This document shows positions 49,301-61,175 of a stretch of 64,000 nucleotides of DNA, piece after piece. Source of the stretch: Epinephelus fuscoguttatus (Eukaryota; Chordata; Actinopteri; Perciformes; Serranidae); NCBI RefSeq assembly GCF_011397635.1, contig NC_064758.1:22466513-22530512 (forward strand). Reading direction: 5' to 3'. The notes under the pieces are model-generated. The model was not told the DNA's origin and ran no database searches. It worked only from the letters and a program-made list of their open reading frames with translations. The position numbers and the translations under genes are program-made. The stretch's first letter is position 1; each line of letters opens with the position of its first letter.

Positions 49301-52214
49301 TTCATATACAAGAATGGGACAGAATAAAATATTGCAAACACCTTTAAATATAGTTTAATGCACAGTAAATGTCAGCTACAAAATTTGGAGGACATACTTG
49401 ACCAGGGTCACAGTCGTTCAGCACTTTAAACACCTCCACGGAACTCTGGTCCCACTGCAAACACACAATAATATTTATAGTAATAACAAATGTCAGTTTG
49501 TGCTGGCTGGAAGACAGACAACAGTTCTTCTTACCTCTGTCTGACTTTCCAGTAATTCCTTTATTTGAAGAGCAGAGACCTACAAAAATATAAAATAGAC
49601 CACATTTTGTTATTTCAACTATAACCAGTGTGAAAAGTAAATATAATGGTCCAATTACTGCACTTGATTTAATCACTCTGGAAGCTTGCTCATCAATATG
49701 TTATTTAATGGAAAGACTTCCAGTGTCTACAGGACAGATAAAACCTGTCTTTACCTTTATTTGTTCAGGCAGAGCATCACATGAACCGCCTGGTGCTGGC
49801 CGCAGCTCTTCAGCACGAGTCTCTGCTGCACCATCATTTCCTAATCCTCCTGATGTCTCTTCTTTTGCACTCTGCTCTTCAGCATTGAGACATTCACTAC
49901 CACAGACGTCCATCTTGATCCGTTTACTCTGCTGTCCTGTTTCCTCACCGTCTGAGTCCAGACTGACAAAGCTGACCTTTCTTTTACGTTGTGTCCCCAG
50001 CTCTGATAAACCAAATGCACTCTGAGTTTCAGATTCTACTGTGTGACCACCGAAGCACTTGGCCCATCCTCCAGCCTCCCCAACACCCAGCAAACGCTGC
50101 GACAGCTCAGTGAGTCTGTGGCTGCACCGTGGCGAATACAGAGGCTCCTCATTATGGGACCCCAGGGTTCTTTCCATCTGTCTAACCAGAGCAGTGACCC
50201 AGGGGCTTGGATGAGGGTCCTGGCTGAGGCACTTGAGAAGATGGAGGACGGCGGTCCGAGGAAGAAATGAGTGGACTAGATAGATGAAGGACAGCAGGTT
50301 CTGTTTGAATAATGCTGGAAACTGGCACACCAACGGTTTACTGGAACAGATAGGGAAAAAATGGGTGTGAGGCATAGGCATGGGCATATGACATGAAAAA
50401 ATACCTTGCCAAAATGTGTCTTAGGTTACCACTAAGATTTAATTTAGCACTTGTCTGGTGCATAGCTGAAGATTACCATTTTATGGTAATACACAGGAGT
50501 CAGTGGACTGTATGTTGTAGTTTCATTTTATTTAAACATGTGTTACTTAATGTAGGGAAGTAAAAAGCATTTTTTTCTCTGAAATGTAGTGAAGAAGTAG
50601 AAAAGTATTGATATTAGTAAAGTAAAAATAAATCTGACATGCCACAATAGAGCAGAGGCATCACACAACATTTGTGTACTCGTTGTATATGCATACGAAC
50701 AGACATCCATTCTGTAGTTGGTGCTGATAGATACTACCTATTAGAGCCTTTTTTGTCATCTTATGTTTTTGTACTGTTCATTTCTGAGGGTGGGGGGAGG
50801 GTGACTTTTACTTGTGTTTGTATTAAAATCTGAAAATCTATATCAAGGACTGAATACAAATGACAAACATTCAACTGAATATATCAAGGTTAAATGTGAG
50901 AAAGAACTCAACGTAAAAATTTCAGATGAAGATTGGCATAATATGTGGAAGATGCACCACTCAACCACTCATTCACAAACTTGGAGGGAATTCTCATGGA
51001 CGAAACTGATTCATTTCTCTTGCTTACTTTTCTTTTCAATTTCTCGAAAAGAAAAGTAAGCATCTCCATAGTTGCCAGAAGTGTTGGCGAGAATGTGGGT
51101 GTTATGATGTAGACCACACTCATATTTTTTGGAAATGTGAGAAAAATAATGGTATTTTGGAAAATTATATGTAAAGAGACTGACCACATACTAGGATATG
51201 AGGTCCCTAACAGTTGTTTAGCGCTTTATCTATGTAATCTTTCCGAAGATGATGCTAGTGCGACTCGAGTGATAGATATTTGATCAAAATGTTGCTAGTA
51301 GCAAGCAAGAAAGCTATCACCAGGAATTGGGGTAAAAAAAACAAAACAAAAAACGCCACCATCAAACGACCAATGGCTAGCAATTGTGGAAGAAATCTTT
51401 TTAATGGTGAAACTGGAAGCAGAAGAAAAATGGACTCTATACAGGACTCAAAATGATGACACTAGACTGGAGTAATAATTAAAAAGAATGGCCAATTTTT
51501 GTTGTAAAGGTGTGTATCATGCATCTACCCAAGCAGTTTTTGTTTTGTTGGCTCTTATTATTTTTCAATTATTTTATTATTTCATTATGCTGTTATTACA
51601 AAAATTGTTGATAAAGATTTAAGTGGGAAAAAAAATCTGAAAATCTACCAATATATATATGTAAACATCAAATGGTAAATTTTAAAAGTCTGACAACTAC
51701 TTTATGGTAAATGGAGCGTCATGAATTTCCACAAGTCACTCACGGAGACTGAAGGAAAAATATCTGTAGCTTTGGGGAGGGTCACACCTCTGCCACCCTC
51801 CTCCTCTGATTAGTAAAGGACAGTCCCTTAATACTGACATTTGTGTGATATGATGAGTTAAACTGTCTGCTGCTGTGAGAAATGACCTGTATTGTTATAA
51901 TTCATTATGGTTTACTGAGCGAGTTTGGACCGTTGGTCCTACAGTGACAATTTAACTCTACCTTACCGTAACATGGATTTTACGTCGTGTATCTTTACTT
52001 ACACCGTCAGTGGCTGTGCCTCAGTACGTGGACAGGTAACTTGGTCCTGGCACAGGATTTCTATGAAGTTAGACAGCGACATTTCAGGGTTGGCTCGGTG
52101 CTGTCTGTGGAAGACACCCACAGCTCTCTGGGCACCGGAGGCTCCACACAGGAGGGACCGGACCAGCAGCTTCGACTGCCCGTCAAACCGATTCAGAAAC
52201 ATATCAGCGTCCAT
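46326..52214 (-). CDS. fance: Fanconi anaemia complementation group E protein
   Basis: FANCE is a nuclear core-complex subunit that bridges to FANCD2 in interstrand-crosslink repair. Exons (minus): 52003-52214, 49755-50340, 49535-49579, 49398-49454, 47388-47531, 47189-47312, 46937-47012, 46745-46811, 46520-46645, 46326-46430; total 1,542 nt, 513 residues (human 536), all in phase. The N-terminal helices (SKLLVRSLLCG, NFIEILCQD) match the human order. Exon 2 encodes a variable acidic/basic linker with nuclear-localisation-like RKRKV and KRIK. The C-terminal helical repeats, which bind FANCD2, are recognisable: LPDLPEQTLPKLCSSIL, YPRPMCHAVIEPVLEE, KFAKMMLTVLTKYSS, and the end NETFLKKSLQAALKRI, close to human NTTFLRKSLKAALKHL. 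An in-frame ATG at 52244 would add ten residues. Introns hold a SINE, a MITE and a LINE relic. Confidence 0.95.
48107..48283 (+). mobile_element. tRNA-derived SINE
   Basis: GGGGGCGCTAAGTAGGTCAC then CTGGTAGAGCAGG resembles a tRNA A box, and CAGTTCCGACC sits where the B box would be. After it come GGCTGCATGTCATCCCC and ACTGTCCTATC, the body of a well-known teleost SINE. Degenerate, in a fance intron, antisense to the gene. Confidence 0.75.
48722..48943. mobile_element. Fold-back MITE
   Basis: The left end ATGGACCTTTTTCACAGCAG then ACATTTTGAC pairs with the right end GTCAAAATGTCTGCCGTGAA then AAAGGTC. About 220 bp, noncoding, in a fance intron. One end of a related copy lies near 31997. Confidence 0.7.
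50863..51640 (+). mobile_element. L1/Tx1-like LINE 3' fragment
   Basis: The plus strand reads HSTEYIKVKCEKELNVKISD, DEDWHNMWKMHH, then CQKCWRECGCYDVDHTHIFW and KCEKNN, the Cys/His-containing end of fish Tx1-type L1 ORF2, followed by decayed helices and a noncoding tail to about 51640. Interrupted near 51021-51062 by a perfect palindrome. Antisense in fance intron 1. Confidence 0.75.
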
Positions 52215-52504
52215 TCTACCGGGTGAAGTTTGACACCGTGTCATCCTCCCATACCCACCGCGCCATTTATGTTGACATGTTTTCTTCTTCGTTTCAATGG
52301 AGGTTGGAGAAACCAGCTTTCAGGTGCATTACCGCCACCTACTGGACTGGAGTGTGGAGCGGCAGCTTGGCAGGAAACTAACAAACTATACAGTGGCTAA
52401 GCTGTCTCTATTATTGCTGTTACTCTTAAATAATTAAACAGAAGCTTATGCATATTCCTTGATGTCCTTACAAGTAGATTCCCAAAAGTAATACTTAACT
52501 TTCC

Positions 52505-52900
52505 TTCAGTTAGTCCTTTTATTAACTGCCTTCTTTCTTCTTCAGATCTGTTGCAGTCTATTAGGAGATGTTATCTGTTTACAGTTCATTATGGTGTGAA
52601 CATAGTCCTGAGGGATGCTTCCCTATTATATGGAGTGTGTAATTTAATTCAGTACGTCCTATCCTATCCTTCCCTTGGGTTCCCACTCTGCAATCTACCA
52701 GCACTTACATGTTTATAGTCCTTTATAATAGTTTTGACCTCTGATTTACCTAGTGGTACTTGCCAGTCAATTACCTGTTGTGTTAATGATTGTTTAGCCA
52801 ATATATCTACTTTTTCATTTCCTTCTACCCCTACATGAGCAGGAACCCAAAGAAAGGAGATACCCAATCCCCTGCAATATAACCTGAGCAACACATGATG
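52505..52900 (-). mobile_element. LINE fragment with RNase H domain (I/Nimb-like)
   Basis: The minus strand reads GISFLWVPAHVGVEGNEKVD then ILAKQSL, the last RNase H motif (VPAHVGVxGNExxD) of I-superfamily LINEs, and further on CNRSEEERRQLIKGLTE in a shifted frame. 5'-truncated and frame-broken. Confidence 0.7.
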
Positions 52901-53166
52901 AATTTTATAAATATTATCCTGTCTGCATTATGATTTTCCAGATTTAATGCTCAAAAATGCTGACTGGAAAAAATATTCCAATTAATTAAGCGGTGTATAC
53001 TGCAAGGCATGCTGACATGTCTTTTTTATATGTGTATTTTCACTTAGTTTGTGCTCCACCCAGCGGTACACTCTATAGATTCTAGCCTATCAATTTAATC
53101 TTAAACTTTAAATCCAAAAAATGTCACTGAAAGCATGACAGAGGTTTTCAGTGAGTGAAGCAATGT

Positions 53167-53172
53167 TTTATT
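53167..53172 (-). terminator. Makorin gene polyadenylation signal
   Basis: Minus-strand AATAAA about 710 nt after the stop codon. No other AATAAA was noticed in the inferred 3' UTR. Confidence 0.5.
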
Positions 53173-53881
53173 TTCTGTGTACAAGTACAACTTGTTTAAA
53201 AAAAGGAATAAAATCTTGACATTTCATGACCTTGTCAAAACTAGGAAAAGGGTGTCTATCACTTGAGGTAGCCTGTCGTTAGTAGTGGACATCGGCGACA
53301 AGTGGTACAGCATACTTTTTATCTATAGACAATTAAAACTACCATCCACACAAATCTTTAAAATATCAAAATGGTGCAAATCGCTTAGAGAAGTCAGAGT
53401 TGAGCACTCCCGTTAATCGCAAGTAGAAGGAAAATTAACTATCGGCAACATGTTTTAAGCATTTTGGCCACAAGAGTGGAATAAATGCAAAGATAGATAA
53501 CACCGTAAGACAGAGATTAAAGATGCATCACATTGGGGATGCGTACATCAAAACAGGGCAACAGACCATGTGCCATAGAGAGCTGAGTGTACACGTCCTC
53601 GTTTCCAAACAGTAGCAGGTGATTTCACAGGTTAGATCCTCTCTGGCTGAAGGAGGGCTGGTCGGTAAAATCACCTGCTGTAGTCTGACTGGGATTAAAA
53701 ACCTTAACACACTGGGCTCTCCATGGGGCATGTTGACATCCTGAATCTTGATCATGACTACTCAAGAAGTTTCAGTACTGACAGAAGGGTCATAACACAG
53801 CCATATGCTCTTCTGGGGGCCAATTTTACAAGGAGGGCCCCGTTCAGTGGTTTCAGGCACTGACAAAAAGAAAGAAAAAGC

Positions 53882-56800
53882 TCAGACACGATACTCCTCA
53901 GGTAGGAATATAGCAAAGCTAGAGTAATCATCTTCGTCGTCGCTGTCGTCATCATAACCACCGAGAAGGGTCATGGCGATGAAACGACTGACCAGATCTA
54001 CGTCAAATTCTTCATCTTCTGTAAAATACTGTTGAGCAAGAAACAAATAAAAAGTAAATACATTATATCATGTATACTAATGGTGGTAAGAAATTGATAG
54101 TATATAAAAAGGGTTATATTTACCGGAAATGACCCGCGGCGTGGAGTTTTGTCATGCCGATAAAGGCAGTCTGTTTTGAAGGGGCAGTATCTGTAGCGCG
54201 AATAATACCTGCATCTTTTCTTACTGGAATCATGAGAGAGAGGACAGGACAGGAGGGTGGGTCTCAGTTGCATGTGGTCATTTGTCAAACCAATCATGGC
54301 CATTCATGCAATTTCAGAGATTTCAAGCAGTTTTGCATTTAACTTAACATATTTCTGGGAAATTAAATGCAAAGCTCTAATAATTAATGCAACAGATTTG
54401 GACATTTTTTAATTCCCCATTTTGTATTCAGCACTAATGTGGCACCTTCAGTATTCATTATAGACATTGTTTAAAATCAAATCCATCAGGTTAAGTCTTG
54501 CAGAATCCTGTGAAATGTCACATTTGTCATTATCTCCTCAATTTGATACATTTCTTGTCTGTTAAGATATTTTAGCAAATTGCTTTACACCTCAAGAATA
54601 ATCCCTTCTCACCATAGAGAGTGAGAAAAATGTGATTTTAGCATGTGGAGGTGGAATTCATCCAAACATTTATTGTCAGTGACTTTTTTTGGTAGCATTT
54701 CAAAGTAAATATTTTGAGTTGTTGTTAATGTAGTTTACATACTGCTTGCATTTTCATCACGCCACTTGAATTTCACTCTACAACTTTTTTTTCTTTAAAA
54801 ATTCATTTTCAGAAGTTAAATATCAGTGGAAATGCAGGGGATAGTTGAGCCAGAAAAGTCAAGTCAGAGTGGCACGTTCAGTGTGAAAAAAAAGGATGAC
54901 TAAAACCAATGTACAGTACTTACACACCCAGCCAGTACAAACTAAGGGAAGACTAGCAGCACTGTACACTAACAGTGCCAACAACAGCCACAGTGCTGAC
55001 AGAGCTAACAGGTTTAATCTGGGGGGAACCAGAGTGTGAACTAGAGGACTGCATAGAGGATGACGTTTTTCTGTAGGCCAACATGGAAGTTCATGTCTCC
55101 CTGGTTCCCTCATTAAAAAGCCTAGGGGACTTTTACACTACATTTTGTATTATTGCAGAAAATGACCTCTGTGGCAAACAAACATTTGATGCTGAAGTTT
55201 TGTTCAATGAGGTAATTTTCACAAATAAACACCACTTCTATGATTTCTTTAAACCTAAATGCAATTGCCAGAAGTAAAAGGCAAAAGTGAGGCTATAAAC
55301 TCCACTACATTACACCACAGGTGCACAACTTCGACATCACCACCACCATGAAGCTGTACACCCATTCAAAAACCCACTGACTTTGACTAACTCATTTCCA
55401 GATTGTAGGACTCATTTCTGAAGCACTCGAAAATCCAGCAGCAGCGGGCGGGATTAGGAAAACAGTCCCGCACAGGGCTCTAGTGTGGGCGTTAAGCTTC
55501 CACGACGACACCCTCATAGCCAGTGGGACATGGCCGGCCCGGCTACCAAAACAGAGAAGCTCGGATTACAGCACACACACAGAGGGAGTGTGACTTGATT
55601 CTTTGCTCAGGATACCATTACTCTACTCTACTATATCTTTACATAGCAAATAGTTGTTTGCCATTTTATTAAATGTCCTGAATGTTGAATGTAGAACCTT
55701 GAAATTGTAAATCGTTCTTTTTAACTGTGCTCTGGTAGGACAAAAATAATTCAAATTGCACTCATGGACATTAAACAGTTTCAGAGGTCATGAGTCGTGT
55801 CAGACCTTCAGCCCAGCTGTGGGGATTAGCGTTGCTGTCAAAACCGAATCTCACACCATACCTGAATTTTTCTTTGAAGGCAGCAACTAAGCTTTCCTTT
55901 GCCTGTCCTTCAACCCAGTGTTTGTTAGGCACATAAAAGGCAGACCTCACTCGGCACTGGGGGCAGCTCCTGAGGAATAATTATTTAACACTGATGTTAG
56001 GTCAGGTCCTTTACATGAGTCAACAGATGCAGTTAAATATTTAAATATTCCTGAAACTTACTTGACCACATCCGGCTCAAGGTCTTTTGTTTTCCTCCAG
56101 GTCATAATGCATTGTAAACAGAAGGCGTGATTGCAGTTTGGCAAGATTCCAAAAACCTGGTTTCCTGGTGTCTTTTCATACACCTTGTCCATGCAGATGC
56201 CACAGGTCACATTTTGACTCTGGAGGAAGGCCTCCATTTCCTCTATATTCCCCTGGGTACTAGAGGCTGCAGCAGCAGCACCGTCTTCTGTCGTCTCATT
56301 GGAAGAAGTCTCCTGAGCACAGAAACTTTGTGGTCAGTATAAGCCTCCTGGGTTCAATTTGTTTGATTCACTAATATGCCTGCAGAAAGATCAGACTTAA
56401 AGCAGCTGTGCGGAACTTTTCGTTTTCGTTGATTATAGCGCCCCTTTGGTCAGAGCGGTATGACACCCACAGCCTGGTGTCGTAAAATTCTGACTGCAGC
56501 CGGCAATTACCGCATTCATTTGTTTTGGAGAGCGAGGGGATTAACTAACGTCAGGTCGGTCCAAGTAATTAGTGGAAACAGCAAAATTACTCAGTAAATT
56601 CTCCTGTTGTGTTTCTGTTCTGATCTAATGTAATCTATTGTGTATTTTGAGCTACTAAAGCTACCATAGTAGTGTGAGCCTCAAGTTATTCTGGGTAATG
56701 TAGTAACCGTTGTTGTGCTACTGGAAACAATGAGAAGCAGCCGTGTACGTTCGGTGTAAGGAGGAATAAACAGTGAACAAGTCATCTGCTGAGTCCGCAT

Positions 56801-59800
56801 TATTATGTGAAAAGAATACTCTGACGATTTGGAAGTTATGCCCTTTATCATTTTCATATTGAGACAGTGGTTAGCATGGCACTTGTAGGGGGTCAATACA
56901 TCTTGCGCAGAGGGATACACCGGTGAGCAACAGCTGCAGCTGGCTCCGGGACAGGTACGCTAGGTCACTCGGTAAAAGCAAACAAAGAGACGACACGGAC
57001 GATATTACTCACCCGACTGAAAGCTGTCCATCAGCTCCTGCAGGCCTGGGGCTTTTTTTCCAGTTCATCTTAGGAACATGAAAAAAAGTTTCAATCACGC
57101 CAGGATTAGTGATTGCTGCAAAGTTTTCATTCCTTGTGATGCACTCTCTGCGGCGGTTTTCCTCCTGATGATATATCTCCCCAACGATGGTAACACCGAG
57201 GGAGCGGAGGATTCAGCCTCTCTTCTCGCCTGCTCAGCATCCAAGGCATGGAGTTCCTCATTTGTGTACTCCGGGTCAAACAGGTATGACTCTGGATCTG
57301 TGTCCGCTACAAGAAACTCTTCAAAATCGCGTTCAAAGTCGCCCATTGCAGCTACTAAAATCCGGAGATATTGCTAGGCTAAATAAACAGTTGAGTTTTG
57401 TTTACAAGCTACGTCTGTGCCTGCTCACCGGTGTATCCCTCCGCGGATCACAGCGCAGGATGTACTGACCCCCTATAAGCGCAATGCTAACCGCTGAGAC
57501 CCAGCCACTGGACATACAGACACAAAAAAGGTGTCGATCATGTTGTCTCAGTATGAAAATGATAGAGAAAGGGCATAACTCCCAAATGGTCGGAGTATTC
57601 TTTTATGTAAAGATACACAGTGAAGACATAACATAATCCTAACACAGCAAAGCTTTTACCTGCAGCCTTCGCTTGCAAAGGTAACGCTACTAACGTTAGG
57701 TCAGTCCAAGTAATTAGTGGAAACATGCTAACATTACACACAAATTAGTAGTAAAGTAAGACCTGTTCATAAATGTTCTGGTGTAACTCTGAATTTCTTA
57801 TAAACTGAGGACAACTGCCTGCTGTATATTTGTGTTCATGGTCACAGTCACAGATAATTTTACATGATGCTCCATTGTTATCCACCATGACGTCAAAAGT
57901 ACAACCAAGTCCTCATAGATACATCTCTGGTAAAACTGTTAGGTGTTATGTGTTCAGCAATGCCTGTTGCGTACTGCTTACTCGAAGAACACTGTAAACA
58001 TGGCTCCTTCTTCTGTGGTTTAATCGCTGTGGGCTGCTGCGGGCGAGCAGAATCACTTCCGCCTCGGGTGCCGTATTCTGGTTTGCTGACTTCCGCTGTG
58101 TGTCCAACCCGAGTGAGGCTACGCTAAATAGCCATATAGAGAAAGGCTTTTTTGTCACTGTTGGGTTCAAATAAATATGCGGATCTTCAAGGGGGGGTGA
58201 TACGAACTAGGGGCAGTTTTATTAATGGTAAAAAGTTCCGCACAGCTGCTTTAAAATGAAGTAAACCTGCTCATTTCCTCCGTCAGATGCAGATGCTTGA
58301 GCAACTTCTGAGCTATGGACAGATTCCCAAGAAGCACTGATAGGAGTGTCAGTATCTGTTCAAACAAAAATAAAAAGAAAATGAAAAAGAAAACAAAGTA
58401 AGTCAAGTGTGGGAAAATGCTGACTAAAGTCAGTGTCACCCATTAAAACATCCAATACCTTGTGATTGTTCCTCTTCAATATCTACTGCCAGGCGCCCAC
58501 TGTTGTGTTGAGGATTTGAGATAGGAAACAGCTGTGATCTGCTGCATTCCTGCTTGGACGTCACCCCAGACTGCAGAAGAGCAGGCTCTGACCCTCTTCT
58601 GTCAGATGGAGTATAAGCCACACTGGAGGCGGACACAGTAGGTTCTGAACCTCTTCGACCTGCAGCAGCTGCATCAACCTCAGGTTGAGGGACATGGAGA
58701 TATCTAGTGGTGGAAAATATTGAACAGGCTAAGGAAATCTGGCCACATGTCATCCTCTATCATTTAGTTATAAACAAATGAGGACATGGAGGGAAGATAA
58801 AAAGCTTACCTGCAGCTGTCACCATACCAGCATCCACCTTTCTGAAAGTATCTGCATATTTGCGATGGTATTATATCTGGCCATTCATGGCGATAATTAC
58901 ATCTTGATCCAAATCTGCAATATCCATTTAGGAAATGTCTGTAATGAAAAGGGAAGGGAGTAAATTCCTACCATGAAGCATCACATAGCCAAGGCCAGGT
59001 CCATTCAACGCACTGGCACAAATATTAAATATTTAAAAGTTTGTAGCAATGCAAGGCCTGCCTCACTTTTATGGCTATATATCATTGCTCCTGGGTTTTA
59101 AAGGTCAAAATCTAGGACTTCTGCTTTTAAGTCCCAAGTCGGTCAAGTCAGTTTGTGTGAAATTCTCAAGTCCCTCTAGTTTTTTCTTGCATTATATAAT
59201 ATTTTTTCATGTATGCAGTAAGAGGCAAGTTCATTAATCCAGTGTGTTGGTGATGGCAAGTGCTGGCAAGTAGAATAAAGTGTTTCTTGTGGTAGTTCAC
59301 AATAACAGAACTCACATCCCCCAGTATCCATATCCTTGGATCCTGCTTGATTTGCGAGCCTACTGTCCTTGAGGTTATTAAGATACTGTATTTCCAAAAT
59401 TATTCTATCACTGGGCAGCTCCAAAGCATGTGCAGAAGATCACCTTCACTGGCTTTACATCGCTGACACATGGGAGAAATGCTACTGTCAATTTTATGTA
59501 GCCTATAGGGGGTGTAATATGTTCTGTGAATTATATTAAATTGGATTTGCCTATGTTTTGTTGCGATTAATACAGCCTGTGCCCGTTCCAATAGTTGATG
59601 CCACTCCTGCTCGCTAAAAACTCAACATAGATCTTTTTACCATTTTCCTTTTGTGCATATTTTATCATAGCCAGGTAAGTTGTTGTCAATGATGCCGTAT
59701 ATGTGAGAGGTTAGTGCTTTGATTGTAGTGCATGTCCTGCTATACAGATATGTTTCAAAGGGAGATTCTTTTGGGATTTCTGGGAAAATGTATTTACATT

Positions 59801-61175
59801 TTTCTTTAACCTACTGCCTAATTTGTAAGAATTTAAAAAAAAAAAATACATGAGCAGGGAGATTTCAGATAGTTTGTTGGAAGCTAGCAAATGTATCATC
59901 AACATATAAGTCTGCAATTGTTTGAATCTTTCCATTTTTGTAGAGTTGGGTTCTTTTGCTCCTGGATTTTATGAAAGTCAAAACCTATGACTTCTGGTTT
60001 CAAGTCTGATGTCTGTCAAGTCAATTTGTGTGAAATTCTCAAGTTTCATTGGTTAGTAATATCAAAACGGTAGAAACAACTACGCAAGTTATCTACGAAT
60101 TACATAAGAAAAATAAGTATGCAAATGGATGGAAAAATCCTAAAATATGACCATGATTTGGGTTATTTTATTGCTCCTGGTTTTTAAGCTAGTCAAAACC
60201 TGGGACTTCTGCTTTAAAGTCCCAATTCGGTTAAGTCAGTTTGTGTTTAAGTCTCAAATCTGTCTGGTTTGTAGCAGCTGCACAAGTTATCTTCATAAAA
60301 AGGTATGTAAACCAAAGGAACAATCCTATATAACGCAACGGGTTGTGGACCTAGCAATGGCTCAGGGCAGGTAAAGGCAGAACTTGTTTCAGACCGTTTG
60401 AAAAACAGTAAAATTCAACACAGCTAACGTTAACTGTTGTCTTACATTATCTACAAATGTCATGAAAAAGCTGGCAATAACATCTCGCAGCTGTAATCTT
60501 CTAAAATGACGAATATATTAAGCTAATTATCTGAAGAGTGAGACTGCTTAAACCTTTCCAACACACACGAGGATCACTCAAACCAACCTATGTGTTTACG
60601 TGCTGTCGGAAATCGAGAGATCCATCATTTGCATAAACTTAAAGTTACTAATATCCTCAGTTATTCTGGCTAACGTTATGTTAAGCACTGGTATTTAATC
60701 ACAGTTGAGTTTAACACTGATTGTGATAGCTAATAAATGGGACAGAGCGCACTTCAATCACAGTAACTGATTGAACCTAACGTTAACGCTTAACTGTTTC
60801 GGCCAACATTCACATTTCAACGCTTGTCTAAGGATAAAAATTAACCTTTCTTGATACCCACCCACCCATTTAACGTTTTTTTACATGACGCCAATACTAA
60901 ACGTCTCAAATATCCACGGAAAAGCAAACTTGTCTTACTTTATCTACAACAAAATTACTGTTTTTAATGGTTGAAAAGTTACTCTTTCGCCTTAACGTCT
61001 ACATCCAATGTAGCACGACAGCACTTGAAAGTAGCACAGATTCTCTAACGGACATATTAGTAACGTTTCTCATCGTCACAGCAGCTACTTTCCCCCATTT
61101 TGTTCACTTTAATGGCGTTTTAGTACAACACACTGCCGCTTACCTACAGATACTTCCACTACGGGCCGAGTCCAT
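53882..61175 (-). CDS. mkrn4: Makorin-family RING E3 ubiquitin ligase, probably makorin-4
   Basis: Makorins are RNA-binding E3 ubiquitin ligases. Exons (minus): 61144-61175, 58810-58938, 58459-58703, 58267-58355, 56062-56312, 55862-55969, 54124-54223, 53882-54028; total 1,101 nt, 366 residues, all in phase. Two N-terminal CCCH fingers: Cys10-His28 (CRHFLNGYCRFGSRCNYRH) and Cys39-His57 (CRYFQKGGCWYGDSCRYLH). A Ser/Gln-rich linker with two RRGSEP repeats follows, then a C3HC4 RING (Cys202-Cys254: CGICMDKVYEK, PNCNHAFCLQC, CPQC), a third CCCH finger (Cys289-His308, CRYYSRYRYCPFKTDCLYRH), and an acidic tail DDDSDDEDDY. MKRN1-3 usually have a further CCCH finger and a Cys-His motif before the RING; neither is visible. 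Intron 4 holds a TTAA-flanked transposon, intron 1 a LINE. The family is certain; the number 4 is inferred from the reduced layout. Confidence 0.88.
56401..58250. mobile_element. TTAA-flanked DNA transposon (Kolobok- or piggyBac-like), non-autonomous
   Basis: Flanked by TTAA on both sides (56397-56400 and 58251-58254), with perfect 20-bp inverted ends: AGCAGCTGTGCGGAACTTTT at 56401-56420 and its exact complement at 58231-58250. Inside are long inverted arms (about 56745-56940 against 57424-57620, sharing CACCGGTGTATCCCTC and TATGAAAATGATA) and a direct pair (GTCCAAGTAATTAGTGGAAA at about 56559 and 57703). No transposase was seen. TTAA duplications are typical of piggyBac and Kolobok; the tips do not start with the CCC usual for piggyBac. 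It lies in makorin intron 4. Confidence 0.82.
57095..57346 (-). CDS. Transposon-borne ORF, N-terminus of a P2X7-tail-like protein
   Basis: 83 codons starting MGDFERDFEEFLVADTDPES, with the acidic motif YLFDPEYTNEELHALDAEQA. This resembles the N-terminal segment of the many fish proteins annotated P2X purinoceptor 7-like, which carry a Cys-rich domain shared with the P2X7 tail. The Cys-rich part is absent here. It lies between the inverted arms of the TTAA element, so it is probably the first exon of an ORF once carried or captured by it, not a host gene. Confidence 0.4.
   Translation of the reverse strand: MGDFERDFEEFLVADTDPESYLFDPEYTNEELHALDAEQARREAESSAPSVLPSLGRYIIRRKTAAESASQGMKTLQQSLILA
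59085..60270 (+). repeat. Three direct copies of a ~100-bp repeat
   Basis: Copies at about 59085-59180, 59945-60050 and 60168-60270 share GCTCCTGG.TTTTA, GTCAAAACCT, GACTTCTG.TTT.AAGTC, TCAAGTCA.TTTGTGTG and TCTCAAG in order. The LINE fragment at 59190-59940 separates the first two. All lie in makorin intron 1. Noncoding; family not identified. Confidence 0.75.
59176..59940 (-). mobile_element. L1/Tx1-like LINE fragment
   Basis: The minus strand at 59591-59400 reads HRQIQFNIIHRTYYTPYRLH then MCQRCKASEGDLLHMLWSCP, the C-terminal zinc-knuckle region (CxxC...H...C) of fish Tx1-type L1 ORF2; downstream sequence continues to about 59176. Truncated at the 5' side and frame-broken. It is in makorin intron 1, in the same orientation as the gene. 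Confidence 0.8.

Larger units (their letters stand above)
52245..53881. other. Spacer between fance and the makorin gene
   Basis: Right end: makorin 3' UTR with minus-strand AATAAA at 53167-53172. Left end: fance promoter and 5' UTR. A LINE RNase H scrap lies at 52505-52900. Nothing else recognised. Confidence 0.55.

Noticed and set aside
49630-50270. Plus-strand ORFs opposite fance exon 2
   Set aside because: They are antisense shadows of a long exon; the minus strand carries the conserved FANCE phase.
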